Shown here: positions 20,768-34,209 of the stretch, piece after piece
Numbering within the stretch: position 1 is the stretch's first letter
Layout of the letters: every line of letters starts with the position of its first letter
DNA from: Bigelowiella natans CCMP2755
Taxonomy: Eukaryota; Cercozoa; Chlorarachniophyceae
Assembly (NCBI GenBank): GCA_000320545.1
Contig: ADNK01000506.1
Coordinates: 105,001 to 169,000, forward strand
DNA length: 64,000 nt
Direction: 5' to 3'
The notes under the pieces: model-generated
Told to the model about the DNA's origin: nothing
Seen by the model: the letters and a program-made list of their open reading frames with translations, nothing else
Database searches by the model: none
Translations under genes and position numbers: made by a program

Positions 20768-23700
20768 TTATTTGGATTCATCCATCTTGTTTCCGTCATC
20801 GTCTTCAGGCGTGTAGCTGGGGGATGCAGGTGAATATTGAGGGCTAGTTGGGGAATACTGTGGACTGGTGCCAGCGTTTGTTGGAGATGTTGGAGAGTAG
20901 CTCGGCGAAGTAGGGCTATAGCTTGGAGAGGTAGGGCTATAACTTGGAGAGGTTGGACTATAGCTTGGAGAGGTAGGGCTATAACTTGGAGAAGTAGGGC
21001 TATAGCTTGGAGAGGTAGGGCTATAGCTTGGAGAGGTGGGGCTGTAGCTTGGGGAGGTGGGGCTATAGCTTGGGGAAGTAGGGCTATAGCTTGGGGAGGT
21101 GGGGCTATAGCTTGGAGAGGTAGGACTATAGCTTGGCGATGTTGGGCTGTAACTCGGAGAGGTTGGGCTATAGCTTGGGGAGGTAGGGCTATAGCTTGGG
21201 GAGGTAGGGCTATAGCTTGGAGAGGTTGGGCTATAACTTGGCGATGTAGGGCTATAGCTTGGAGAGGTTGGGCTATAACTTGGAGAGGTGGGGCTATAGC
21301 TTGGCGATGTAGGGCTATAGCTAGGAGAGGTAGGGCTATAACTTGGTGAGGTAGGGCTGTAACTTGGAGAAGCAGGAGTGTAGGACGGGGATGCTGGAGT
21401 ATAAGAGGGCGAAGCTGGAGTATATGACGGAGAATCAGGAGTATACGAAGGGGAAGCAGGAGTATTGTTAAATCCTGGAGATGCAGGAGAGAATCCCCCA
21501 GGACTATACGGTCCACTCGGCGATTCAGCACCACCAACCACGGGTGAGAAACTGGCCCGCTGATCCATCGGAGACCATCCCCCATTACTATTTGGAGACC
21601 AGTTGCCACCAGCTCCTCCCCCTCCTGATGAGGGAGTCATAGGGTAGTTAGGTGTTAATCCTCCTCCCATGCCTCCTGCCACCTTTGGAGTCATTCCTGC
21701 TTCCTCATCCAGCAAGAAGTTGTCTTCGATGATTCCATCATCGACATCTTCCACATCAAGGACATTGAGTATATTCTGGTTGAGATACAAGTCAAAGAAC
21801 CCTGTTCCAAGCCTGGGTAGTTTCCCTAGAATGATCGCTTCGGATACCCCAGTCACGTTGTCACGCTGCGAAAAGGCCGCTGCGTCCATGAGAATTTCGA
21901 CGGTTTGTTCGAAAGAGCATCGCATCAAAGGACCCGCATTTGTTTTATTGATTCCATGTCTTGTGATAGGCATCAAACCACCACCATAAGTCATAGTATC
22001 TACCAACATTGACAAATGCCTGTAATTCACGTAGGAACCATCGAACTCAATCACACCTCGCAATTCTTGGAGTAATGACTGTCTAGCCGCCTCAATTCCC
22101 ATTGCCTCAAGCATTTCGATAATGTTATTCGAGAAAGTCCTCGTGTGATCAACGCCTTCGACAGTCATAGCTTCTACTAGTGCGCAGCCTTCTGTCTCAA
22201 GAATCCATTCCTTTGTTGATTTTTTCCCGAAAGAATGAAGTTCTTTATGAGTGGTCGATACTTTATCTATTCCTTTGATTCCACCCAAGTCGATGTTCTC
22301 CATCAGATGTTCTTCAAGTCGCTTCATGAAAAATGCGTCGTCCTCTTCAGTCTCATAATCATCATCTGCTCCTTCGTCGTCTGCACCACCACCACCATCA
22401 CCACTGTATCGTATCTGCATAACCAATCGGTCCCTAATGTTATCAGACCCGTAGTAGCAATATACTTTATCGTCAAAACTAGCCATGATCTTTTGGGCGA
22501 TGTACCGGAAAGTCATGTCCTGCTCGCCTTGGCCCAATTCCATATAAACATCCTTTTTTTGGCTATCAAACTTCAATCGTAGCATCCATGGTGACAAATC
22601 TTCCTCTTTCATGCCGTACTCCCAGTAGTCTGCGAGGAACTCTCTGTCTTCTTCCACGATAGAATCTTTTAGTTGCTTGTTAGGTTCGTAGTACATCTCA
22701 ACTTTTTCAACTAAATCTTTCAAGCGTAGATATTCCATCTTCCTCCAAATGGCCATGGCCCTTTGCTCTTCTTCAGCGTATTCTCCTTTTAAGAAAATCG
22801 TTAAAGAAGGGGTTTTGATGTTTTTTGCGACGCCAATAATCTCTTTCAATCGAGGCACACCAAGGGTTACGTTCTTCTTGGACACACCAGCTGCATGAAA
22901 AGTGTTCAAAGTCATCTGTGTTGCTGGTTCTCCAATAGATTGGGCTGCGAGAGATCCCACCATCTCTCCAGGACTAGCAATAGACTGAAGGAACTTATTT
23001 TCTATCATACTGATTAACCATTCGAGCGAATCTTTGGTAAGTTTATGTTCTTTCAACACTCGTTTTGATGCCAGTGTTGCTCGCAAGTGCATTTTGAAGA
23101 GTAGAGTCGCATTTTCCTGCACCTCACGGGATATAGAATCCTTGGGAGCGGTTGAGAATATTCTTATCTTAGAGCATAGACCCGCCACTTGATTTACAAC
23201 GTCTTCAGGATTGAGATCAGTCTTGAGGAGATCATTTTTGGCACTGTTCTTGGCATCCAAGAACCCCCTTTTCCCTACTCCAAACTTTTCTTGTGCGATC
23301 CAAATCAGACGCTTCAGGTTCACTGGGAGGTACACAGAATTCTCCCCCGCAGGTAGAATCCCCCACTGGCGAAGGCGTGTCCTATCCATCGACAGCTGCT
23401 TGAACTCATCAGCAAGAGCTTTGATTGCTGACGGCCCTATCTTCTCCTTCGTGCCAGAAGGCAATAACTCGTTGAGCTGTTCTTCGTTCTTTGCATCAAG
23501 ATGGTATTTCTTTCGGAATTGTTCATCGTCCAAGTTGACAGAATCAATCTTTTGTTTTTCAATCCTTTGACCGTCTAGTCCATCCTCCCCGTAGCAAAAC
23601 TGTATGATGTCACCGTGTGAAGTACGAACAGTGTTGTCGTATTGCAAGGTAATATCCTCCATAGACTTGACCAGACGCCGCTGAATGTAACCCGTTTCAG

Positions 23701-26542
23701 CTGTCTTACAAGCTGTATCAATCACTCCTTCTCTTCCACCCATAGCATGGAACAAGAACTCCTGTGGCGTGAGGCCTTTAAGATAAGAGTTTTCTACAAA
23801 TCCGTTAGCTTCTGGTCCCAGGTCTCCCTTCTGAAAGTGCGGCAGGGTTCGATCTCGGAATCCATTAGGAATCCGCTTTCCACACACGTTTTGCTGCCCA
23901 ACACAAGCGATAATCTGACTGAGGTTCATATTGTTCCCCTTGGATCCAGCCTTCACCATAGTATTGATATTGTTTCGTCTTTTCAGGCTTTTTCTAACCT
24001 CCTCCCCTAAAATAGAATAGATTATATGATGAGGATCTTTTGCAGTGATGATGATGATGATGATGATACAAGTGGTATTTAACAAAACTCTCATATTAAA
24101 AGCAGTAGCAGCGCGTTACCAGCTTTGTCGATAGTATTATTGAGTGTTGCATTGACGTCCTTCTCGAAAGTCTCCACAATGGTCTTTCCAGGCTGTCGCT
24201 CGATCTCACCCCTTTGTGCAGTCTTGATCAACTCACGAACTTTAACCTTAGCACTCTTAATTATCTTCTTGATTTTCTTCATGGTTTCCGCAGGAGCAAC
24301 TGTATCTTCAATTCCTACCGTGTGACTGGTTTCCATGAGCCAATAGTTGACAACCCTTTGCACCTCACCGACAAAACGTTTTGTTTCTTGGGGTCCACAA
24401 TCCAGCCATACTGTGTGTATCAGGCCTCCTGCTTTGGATCCCATTGTCGACTTGTCAAGATTTCCAGTCAAAAGCTGCCCTTGGACTATTTTCACAATCT
24501 GGTCGTTTGCTGACATAAACGTATCACCATCTTCAGCCCCGTTCGCTTTCTTCCAAAGATTCACCTTTGGAATGATCAATGACATGAGTTGTTTCCCTGT
24601 CCATAAAGGCCCTGGCTTCATTATTGCAGGCTTGGGAATGTTGCCATCGAAGGAATCCATATACATCAGCAAGTTAAAAAATCTTGCTTTTGTGATAAAG
24701 CTGTCCTTGAACGTCATCTTATGCAGAGCTAAAAGAGAGTCTTGAATGATTCCCATCACCGGCCTATTGGACTGTGGAGTCACAACTTGCCACGGGGTAA
24801 GCATTATCTCTTGGGCTTCTGCTCGAGCTTGGTGTGATTGTGGCACATGAAGGTTCATTTCATCGCCATCAAAGTCAGCGTTATATGGAGATGTACACAT
24901 CAAGTTCATCCTAAAGGTAGAGTATGGAAGCACTTTCACCCTATGAGCCATGATACTCATTTTATGAAGTGACGGCTGTCGATTGAATAAGACAAGATCG
25001 CCATCACATAATTGCCTTTCTACTATATCTCCCTTCTCTAAGGTCACGTCAGAGAGCTTAGGGACTTCCGACAGGTCAAGCCGAACACCTTGAGAGTTGG
25101 TGACATATTTTGCGCCCGGGTGTATGTGCGGTCCATTGCTGACGAGCTCTCGCAATTTAGCTATGTTGAATCGGTTAACAACCTCATCGAAAGTCAGGTT
25201 CATGGCAATTGATCTTGGTACACCAACCTGATCGATTTCTAGGTTTGGATCAGCGGTAATTACGGTACGGGCAGAAAAGTCACATCGCTTTCCCATAAGA
25301 TTTTGTCTGACTCTCCCTGCTTTTCCTACGAGACGCTGCCGAATGGACTTAATTGGTTTTCCAGACTTCTGCATTGCTTGGGGATATCCGGCTATCTCAT
25401 TGTCAAAGAGTGTCGCTACGTGATATTGGAGCATATTTACTAGATTGTCCACAACATGTTGAGGGGCTCCTTGTTCAGATTGCCTTTTGATGGCATTATT
25501 TGCCTTTACTATATCGGCCAGCTTATATGTTAGGTCGTCACTACTGCTATTGGCGCCATCAAACTTTACAGATGGTCGTACTGCAGGTGGGGGGACAGGG
25601 AGTACAGTGAGAACAAAACAGTGAGGGCTCGCAAATTCTGTATCAAATCCAAGAAGTCTTGCGTCTTGATTCGATATTTTCCTGAGAACTTCGTAGATCT
25701 TCTTCGCACTTAATTTTCTCTTTGGATCCCCTTGTAGGTCGACATCCGGTGGAAATTCAGCGTGAATTTCAATATTTCTTCTTGTGTACTTCGGCATTGT
25801 ACTTCCACAGCCCATGCTCGCCATCTTACTCTGTTAAGGAAAAACTGAATCAGAGATCATCAACCGTGTACCAAAGACCAAGAGCGTTTACCTTGCCGTT
25901 AAAATCATGGTCGTCTCCTCCTCCTCCGCCACCCTTGCATTTTTTCTTATTCTGACACTCGTGGAGAATTTGACGAAGACGCTCCATGGGTTTGTGCTTA
26001 TACTTTTGATATATCTTGTTTGCCTTCGGACCTCTCTGAATATTATCGATCGGAATATACTGTTAAATCAGGGCATACATACATTACATACATTCATAAA
26101 TTCTTTTTGTCTTTTCTTTTACCGGATCAATCAATAGCCGAGAGCAGTTAAAGCAGACACAGCGTAAAATCTGATGGACCCGTTTCACAAATCCAACGTG
26201 GAGTACAGGTTCTGCTAGTTCTATGTGACCAAAGTGTCCCGGGCATTGTTCCTTTGTCATTGAGCACGATTCAGCCTTACACCTAAAACCTGGACTCGTC
26301 GTCCCCATTCTTTGATCCAAAAGCCCACCCTCCTTCGGAATCCCATGCTCTTCCAGTATTGGAGAAGTTATTTCACACACGGACATCCTCCTCTGTTAAA
26401 CACATAGAGCACATAAATTTAGCCAAACCATCACCGCATTTGAAAGCTCCTGAAAACTTACAATCTCCTCCGGTGTGAACACCCCAAACTGGACCATTTT
26501 GACTTTCTTGACCGCCACATCTGAGTCGAACCGGCCCGCCAT
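20768..26542 (-). CDS. RPB1: RNA polymerase II largest subunit
   Basis: Five exons join in phase: 26542-26462, 26392-26123, 26059-25892, 25830-24120 and 24006-20768, giving about 1,822 residues. This is the catalytic subunit that transcribes mRNA genes in the nucleus. Exon 2 carries the clamp zinc motif (CPGHFGH) and CSRLLIDP. Exon 4 contains the invariant metal-binding [10 protein letters not shown] near residue 488, preceded by the [13 protein letters not shown] region. Exon 5 has [19 protein letters not shown] (funnel and bridge) and [15 protein letters not shown] (trigger loop), plus an Asp/Glu-rich insert near [15 protein letters not shown]. The C-terminal domain starts with YTPDSPS and three YTPASPS units, continues with about 22 YSPTSPS heptads, and ends with variant repeats and an acidic tip. 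Unlike its neighbours it has few short introns and little coding microsatellite. It shares a 256-bp promoter with the gene at 26799. Confidence 0.97.
20880..21465 (-). repeat. 21-bp tandem repeats encoding the RPB1 heptad tail
   Basis: About 26 tandem 21-bp units encode the CTD heptads. Consensus YSPTSPS units are uninterrupted over about 22 repeats. The unit nearest the catalytic body uses Thr at position 2 and Ala or Asp at position 4. Synonymous changes (GAG/GAA, GGA/GGC, TAT/TAC) distinguish neighbouring units. Confidence 0.9.
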
Positions 26543-26798
26543 TCTTTAGCGAGCAGACGGACGGCGAGAGAAGAGGCGGTTGAGAACTGAAGCTCGCACT
26601 GCCTGCAACAGATGATGCGAAGATAAAATGCATGAATAATTTGTCGCATTAAATTTCCAACGAAAAGGCATTGGATTTCTTATTATGCGACAAGAAGGTA
26701 ATCAGAGCTGCGAGAGAGAATCTCCGGATCATCTCTGACGCTCCAACAATTCAAATAGTAGGGCGTTTGTATTTGCTCGAGGGAGCACATGCCCTGCC
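26543..26798. promoter_or_regulatory. Divergent promoter, RPB1 / myristoylated protein
   Basis: This 256-bp interval separates the RPB1 start from the plus-strand ATG at 26799. TTGTCGCA at 26641-26648 and TGCGACAA at 26686-26693 form an inverted pair with 37 bp between them. The same word appears in other divergent promoters in the window. Confidence 0.6.
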
Positions 26799-27079
26799 AT
26801 GGGTGCATTCCAATCGGAAGCTTGCAGTCCTTTCCATCACAGCCGCAGGGATTCTGAGGATATCAAGGAAGATGAAGATCGCCAGGAAGAAAGGGATACA
26901 CAGCACCAAGAGGCGTCAGCGAAAAGAGATCGTCATACCAAGTAAAGATTTAGGGATGATAATTATGTTTTCGCAGTCCTGTAAGCGCAAGCTGAATTTA
27001 TGATTTACCGATAAACTCGATAATTAATACACACACACACACACGCACGCACGCACGCACGCATGCGCGCACACGCAAA

Positions 27080-27124
<45 letters not shown>

Positions 27125-29633
27125 ACTCTGCAAAAGGTTCGTTGACATAATCGTGGGGGGAAACAATGAAAAGCAGCAGCTGATAGAGGGACATCGGCGT
27201 CAAGTTTCATACAGCAACGAACTTCTGCCGCAACATGCTGTCCATCAGAAGCAAGCGCTGCACAATGAAAGTATGCACTACGATAAAAAAGTGTACGAGT
27301 ACTCTAATGAAGAAGTGCAGACTGATCACGGAAAAACGAGGGGAGGGAAAGCTGCAAGACTCGCCCAAATTGAAGAATCGGTTATGTTCCAGACAAATAA
27401 TCTAGCCACCGAGCACCAAAAATTTGTGAAGCGGCGAGATAAGAATCTCAACCTGATGGTTGGAGATAGTAGAGCACGGGGATGGGAAGAAAACACATCA
27501 CATGTAGGTGATGGGAGCAGTAAGGCGAAGGCCAAAAAACTACTCAGACTTCTCAGAAAGTTAATGAGAGATACAGAAAGTAATGACGGCAATGGCCCTC
27601 CAAAATCCATAATAACTACGCGGCAACCAGTCAGCATTAATCCCGATCATAATGATCAAGGTGACAATGATGCAAAGACTGATATTCGAAAAAAGGAGTT
27701 GAAAGACAATGATAATAAAAACAATAAGAACTCCAAGAACGACGACAACGATAATGACAATCGGGATGAAGACGTTGATGATGATGACATTATACGCGCC
27801 TCCGGTACCAAAAGCAAGAGTTTAAAGGAGCGTAAACACGAATTGGCTGCTTCGACAGCGGCAGCTAAGGACGATCCAAAGAGCAAGAAGAAGGGCTCCC
27901 TAATAGCAGACTTCGAGAAGCGGAAGATACATTTAGAAATCGCTGTAGGAGGGCTGTTGAGTCTCTACAGCGGGCAGGAGATTAAGGCAGATGGCGATAA
28001 CATGGTATCGTGGCAAACACACAACCCGCATGGTGAAACGAACTACGTGCTCAAGATTGTGCAGCTACCACAAGGATCTTGGGAGTTGAGTCACGGTAAA
28101 TCCATTGCGAACAGCGAGCAGAAGATCAGGACCAAAAAGAACCCTGAATTCAGCTTCTCTTTGGATCTAGATGCATTCAACCCTGGGTTCAACTGTCCTG
28201 TGATCGTCAGGGTCACGGGCAGGCACTTGGAGCTGGGAGTGGTGTTTGGCAGTCTCAGCGAAATGCTGACACTTAAACCCCAAACACGCATCTTCCTGCT
28301 CGATGAGTCGGGCATTCAAGATGTGCTCAAGCAGAACAAACCAACACCTGCAGCAGGGAATAAAAGGAGGGGTGGCACCCCCGCGGAAGCTGGTCAAGGA
28401 CCGCGGTTGATCCAGGTAGAGTCTACTATCCAGCTGCAAGCACAGAACATATCGTCAAAACCAAAGAGACGGGCTTGGAAGCTCCAAGACACTGAAAAAG
28501 TGCTCAATGCCTCAGAAGAGACGTACGAGAAGGCAATCAGCAAGGGATGGTTTCTCTTCCGTAAAGTTGAAGTTGAGAACCTCCAGATATGTGTCGATAT
28601 GGACACCGAGAGTATAGACAAGATACGAAAACACGGAGTCAAAGGATTCTGCAGGGGGCGGGAGATGGAATACGTTGAATATGTTAGCAGGGGAATAGAC
28701 CAAAGGCGTATACACGAGGTAATAAGAGTAGTAGTAGTAGCAGCAGCAGCAGCAGTAGTAATATATCATCGTTAGTATTATATCAGCGTGTAAGCAAGGA
28801 TAGTGGCGCTGCCAGTGGCGGCGGTGGTGGTATTAATTTTATTTAACCACAAGAAAAGGAGAAGGAGGAGGAGGAGGAGGAGGAGGAGGAAGCAAAGAAG
28901 AAAAATTTCTACTCTTTTTTTTAAAAAAATAGCATTGTAAAAATGGATGATTGACAAAATTGAAAGAATTGTAGGAGATTTTTTCCTGTTACTCCTCTCT
29001 AAATGTTGCGCATCTACCCTGATGACGATGATATTATTAATAATTACAATTTTAGCTCTATGCGGGGCTTTATTCTAGCATCAGGTCTGGCGACAACTAC
29101 CATATCGCAGATGCAGTCGCTGCATGCTATGAATGGCTTCCCGAGAGAACGTTTCAATCGGTGCAGGAGAGCCTTGAGTCTCAAAGCGAAAAGACTATAA
29201 TCGAGCGACAGAGCTCTATCAAGGGAAAATTCCGCCTATTCAAGATTCGAGTTGAGGACGAGGATGCGCCGCTGGAGATTTTTAAAACGATCAAAGAAAT
29301 GAGGAACCTTGAGATAATCGTAGATGACAGAGTTCGGGTTAAGGCTGATGCAAAGCAGAACAACTACTACACGTTCAAGCTACCTGAGGTTGATATCCTT
29401 GATGCGCATACGTCGGGAGACCCGCTCAGCTTCAGACTGAGAGAGACGCTCACGCACTTCCCTTGTGGAAGTTGCAATGTGGCGGCCGAAGGCCTTCAAT
29501 CTGGCCTAAGGCAAGCAACAAGCCACAACTATTCACTCATAAATCATGTCATTCCAACGCCTTTTATTATCTACGGTGTAGACCAATTTTTTGGTACATT
29601 ATCATGTCGTCATATAATAGTGTGTATAGCATG

Positions 29634-29675
<42 letters not shown>

Positions 29676-29961
29676 TATTTATTTATAAACATGTGTGGAT
29701 ATTGACAGCAAACCATTAGTATTCTAACAGAATAGTACTATTCCGCTCTTTCAGTGAAAGTGTGCCTCTTCTCATCGTTTTCCTTCCAATTTTTCTTGTA
29801 CCCAAACAAACACATTTGATAGGGTGAATCTAGAGATTAGCGCGGAGCTACTGGGCCAGATCTTACCAGCAGCACAAAGCAACCGCTTGAAAAGAGACGT
29901 GCACCCATACCGTTTAGTGTTTGAGGAGGTCAAGGAAGTAGACGAAAATTCCCAACTTTAG
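26799..29961 (+). CDS. Predicted N-myristoylated protein of unknown function
   Basis: Four exons join in phase: 26799-26941, 27137-28718, 29056-29510 and 29823-29961, giving about 772 residues. The start MGAFQSEACS fits the MGxxxS N-myristoylation pattern with a nearby Cys for palmitoylation, suggesting membrane tethering; this is inferred. The middle is charged and disordered, with an Asn/Asp/Lys-rich stretch made from AAT/GAC codons. A more ordered region follows (IHLEIAVGGLLSLYSGQEI, FSFSLDLDAFNPGF, VIVRVTGRHLELGVVFG), resembling a beta-sandwich but of no family I can name. The third exon (LYAGLYSSIRSGDNYHIADA) is mixed alpha/beta, and the last exon ends VDENSQL. The third intron appears to use a GC donor (GCAAGC at 29511). 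Apparent longer ORFs that begin in the upstream CT repeat are not the real start. Confidence 0.7.
27037..27121. repeat. (CA)n, (CGCA)n and (CT)n compound microsatellite
   Basis: CA, CGCA and a CT tract of about 40 bp lie in the first intron of the myristoylated-protein gene. The CT run forms the polypyrimidine stretch leading to the acceptor at 27136. Confidence 0.9.
29637..29669. repeat. (TA)n dinucleotide microsatellite
   Basis: A TA tract of about 32 bp lies in the third (GC-AG) intron of the myristoylated-protein gene. Confidence 0.9.
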
Positions 29962-30654
29962 AACGACTATGCAAAATGAAAGGTTTCAGAGCATCGCTTC
30001 ATTATCGATGATGATGATGATTATGATGATGTACAAAATGCTTTGGTGACAACATGCGTATGATAATGCGTTAGCAACAATTTTTATTGCTCTTTATGGT
30101 CGTATCAAATATGACATCCACATTAGCTGGCGGGAAGACATTCGCAGCGCTGCATGCTCGCGCGACGGCAATCAACATGCGCGAATTAGTAAATAGCTAC
30201 TTGTTAGAACGATGTGCGCATGTACGTAGTAGATACGATAATCGAAACGAATGTCGGCGCTATAACATGAGATAGATGTAAGGGTATATGAATAAATATT
30301 TTCACTAGGCATCCTAATGTAATAACATTGCACGATGTGTGTTGCAGCATCATCGGCGATATTATACTATGGTCGCTACGTACATTCTCGACATCGACTG
30401 CTATGCATTGCACTGCAAGCATCATAACATTCAATCTAATATTATTTCAATCTGCTTTAAACAAGTTGTATTTATTGTATTTTTTAAAACGTGCATAACT
30501 GAGTAGTGTTAACTGTAGTACTTTGTTCGTTTTCATTGCATCAAATTTCTACTGCTGCAGCGCTGCATGTAAATTCATTTCATCATTGCACCAAGCCGTG
30601 CGATATAAACAATAGCCAGTGAATGCTGCAGCTGAGCTGCATAACACATCATCA
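29962..30654. other. Tail-to-tail spacer, weaker palindromic block
   Basis: This lies between the plus-strand stop at 29961 and the minus-strand stop at 30655. GCATGC-type words, TACGTAG and GCTACGTAC occur between 30130 and 30420, and GCTGCAGCTGAGC-like words near 30560-30640. No coding exon was recognised. Confidence 0.5.
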
Positions 30655-31100
30655 TCATACCGGGCTAATTCTGTGCATATATTCCTCCGCGACACGTCTC
30701 ATCCACATCTCCGCCAGCTTTGTGTACCTCCAAGATGCAGCTTCTGAATCGTTCTGCGAACTCGAAATCTGGTGAGAATTCAACCTATTGACAGTGGAGA
30801 TATTATACTCATCAAGAGTGATTTTCATCGCTGTTGCTGTGTTCATCAGCTATAGCTTGTTTAATGCCGGATGGCATAGCATATCAACGTGAGAATGTTG
30901 GGGAGAGACAGGTGGGCTACATGGACGACGACGACGACGACGACGACGCGTAAGAACAAACGTGCTTACTTTCTGCAGTTCTAGGGGATCACGCGGCCAA
31001 TTTACTCTTTTTTTAATATCAGAAATAGTATCAGGTGTGTTTGCACACTACGTACAACGCAAGTGCGTCACAAAATACACTAAAAATGTACTAACACACA

Positions 31101-31138
<38 letters not shown>

Positions 31139-32246
31139 TTATATAGAAATCTTCTAAATTTACACATGATCAGAAATGATCGATCGAACAAGTACAAGTC
31201 TCCAGTCTGCTACTACGAAAGGCAATGATTCACTGATGCGCAACAAACTACAACTACTCGTGCTCTAAAGCCTTGCCACTAAACGGATATCCCAAGGTGT
31301 CGTTTCCTAAATTGTGATGAGAATGATGGAGAAGCGGGGGATAATAATGTCAATAGAACCCAAAGCGGCTGTAGTCGTCAGGGTAGATCATTTGATGAGC
31401 GTGAGCAGCGAAAATAATAAAGGAAGACAATCTATTCTTATATCAGGAGGAGCACGGTGTAGAAAGAATTATTCGTTACTTTTTGCCACGTCACTATTAA
31501 CCCAGCCTTCCGAGAAATGTACGAGGTAAAGCTGACGATAACAACAATCATGCAGAGATGATGTTGATGATGATGATGATGACGACGACGACGACGATGA
31601 TGATGATGATGATGATGATAATAATGATAACGATGACTCACAAATACGAGGACGATGGTGCGAAAATTATGACCATAATGATGCAACAAATTGCATTCTA
31701 CTATCCTAGCACCTCATCAGGGTCAAAGAACTGGTAGTTCGCTTCATCGCCGAGAGTTTCATTACTAAAGCGGAGAACAATGCCGTAAGTTTTAGCCAGA
31801 ATAACAACATCAGAAATATATTCCCTTTCCTTTTCTGGGTAAAGCATAATGGCGTGGGGTTATCTCTACATCGTTGCTGAGAGACAAAGACTGGGGGGGG
31901 AGGGGAGGGCATAAGCTGCCTGTACCACCTGTGGTGATGGCCTTGTCGCCGTTGACTGTTGTTCAGCGCAACTCCGCCATCAGCATTAAGCATTTTCCAG
32001 CGCATCTTTCACAACCAAAGCAAGGAGAATCAGAATGCAATTCGTTTCTTCTGATCCAGTGTGTGTCCCTTACTCTTCTTGCCCCCCCCTCTCATCTTTC
32101 GCATTCTACTACTCTGATGTTCGAGATGATGATGCTGCTGTATATCTGTTACAGGGCGGATGATGCCTTCAAAAGGTTGCTGATCTGCGTACGTCTTCCC
32201 GTCGTCATCAGCCTTAAACATTAAATAGTAGTCGCAAGAGTAGTAA

Positions 32247-32282
<36 letters not shown>

Positions 32283-33273
32283 CGAGATCAAACACTCATG
32301 ATCCTGGTCTATGAGATGTGATTGGTTTGCGACGATGATGCCGCGCTATCTATCCCTACCCCTAGTCGTGTGTGTGGAACACTTGGTCGTAGCAGGTTTC
32401 CTGTGGGGTAGTGGTGAGTTAGAATAGCACATGACAGTCATCCTCTAAGCTACGGGTGATGATGGATGAATCTACTACTACCTCCAACGAGAATGAACAT
32501 ATTACCTTTGGCAAGATGACGGAATGTGTAGTCGATGTCGTCCATTGCAGCTCGTTCTGTGAATCTAAGCCCATCCCTATCGAGGAGCAAGGAAGAAGGA
32601 GAAGGAGAAGAAGAAAAGGCAGAGAAAATAAACGAGAAAGAGCACACATCATCGCTTGATAGAGTCGCTATAATTGTGACTTGTGTATTGTTGCGAAAAC
32701 ATCGGAATGGAACTTAGAATCTGAACAATAGTTCCTATTTATCCGCCGAGCGTATGATGGAAAGAAAAGTGTAATCGCGTACGATTACCCGCTCTTCTGA
32801 TCAGAGCCATTGAAGACGTATCCGTACTCATACATGCGCGCAGAGTCGATTGTACTCGGCACGGTCTAATTTCGTCGTTCAACGACAACAGACCACAATA
32901 ATAGGAACATTGAAGTTAAGATATCGCTTTGAAAGACGATTGCCATCAGAGTGAGGGGCTATTAGCATCACTACTGATGTTGGAATCGTACCACTGCTTA
33001 CTTTTAGGCAGCAGCTGGCACCGCAGTCTCCCTTTCTCTCTCTCTCTCTCTCTCAATCCCCCCCTTTCTCTTTCTCTACCACACTATCTCTCTTCTTCTT
33101 CTTCTTCTTCTTCTTCTTCTTCTTCTCCTTCTTCTACTACTACTACTACTACTACTTTCAGTGCGGCTTTAATATCTTTAAAGCTCTTTGGGTAAATGAA
33201 CTCATCAACATGCCCGTTGGATATCCATGCAGTTCGTTGCCTTATGATGAGTTAGATGAATGCGACAAAGGGA

Positions 33274-33320
<47 letters not shown>

Positions 33321-34174
33321 AGATCAAAACGTTATCTTCTAACTCATCTTCCGTGATGCCGTTGTCGTTGTGATAGAAGCAGCAGCAGCAAGATATAGGT
33401 GGTAGCTCTTTCGTCTACTACTGCATACTACTTCCTACCTGTTTCTCTCAATGCAATCGTAGTATGAGCTTTCTTCGCACGAGCATACTCGAGTGCCTGG
33501 TGATGATAGATAGATAGATAGATAGATAGAAAGAAAGAAACAACGAACGATGACGACAACGACAACGACTTCATGATCTCGAGCAGTAGCAGCAGCACTA
33601 CCAATGGGGCATACATATCCTGGCTAAACAAACCGAAGAATACGCGTGCGGAAAAGGATATGTATTGCAGTTTTGTCATCCCTCCTTTCCCTAATATGAG
33701 CAACCTCCCTCACCGTGAATATCCATCACCCATGGAATGACAGTGACGTAACCCTTGTCAATATACGGCTGCACGCGCTCGTAGAAGACCCTGATATTAT
33801 CATCAGCATCAGCAGCAGCAGCATCATCATAGCTACCATCACCGTCGCCATTCATCAGCAGCTGCATTAGTTGCAATGCCATCTACACCGACACGAACAC
33901 TACTGCTGTTTCAAAATCGGATAATCAGTATCACCGTCGAGCCTCCTCTATGCTTTCATCTTCTTCTTGACGTGCCCCATAGCTTCCCTGCCCTTCTGTT
34001 TCTTTGCCACCGTTTGCAAGTCTGGCATGTGTGTCGTTGGCCCTCTCCCCCCTCTCGTTATTATATGCAGCAGGTTTTCTTCTTGTTGTTGTTCTTCTTC
34101 TTCTTAGCGATGATAATAGGTCGTCGTCGCTGTCGAGAGGAGCCCATTCGTAGATGAAAAAATGGTCAAACCCC

Positions 34175-34209
<35 letters not shown>

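Noticed and set aside
20837-21349. Plus-strand 170-codon frame rich in Arg, Ala, Ile and Trp
   Set aside because: It is the antisense of the RPB1 heptad array. Its repeats mirror the 21-bp units and it has no independent signal.
20749-21609. Minus-strand 286-codon Leu/Pro/Ala-rich frame
   Set aside because: Out-of-frame reading of the same RPB1 tail repeats.
32935-33020. Possible GT92 exon reading QWYDSN on the minus strand
   Set aside because: It has no donor that preserves phase to the next exon, whereas 33156 joins directly to 32865.
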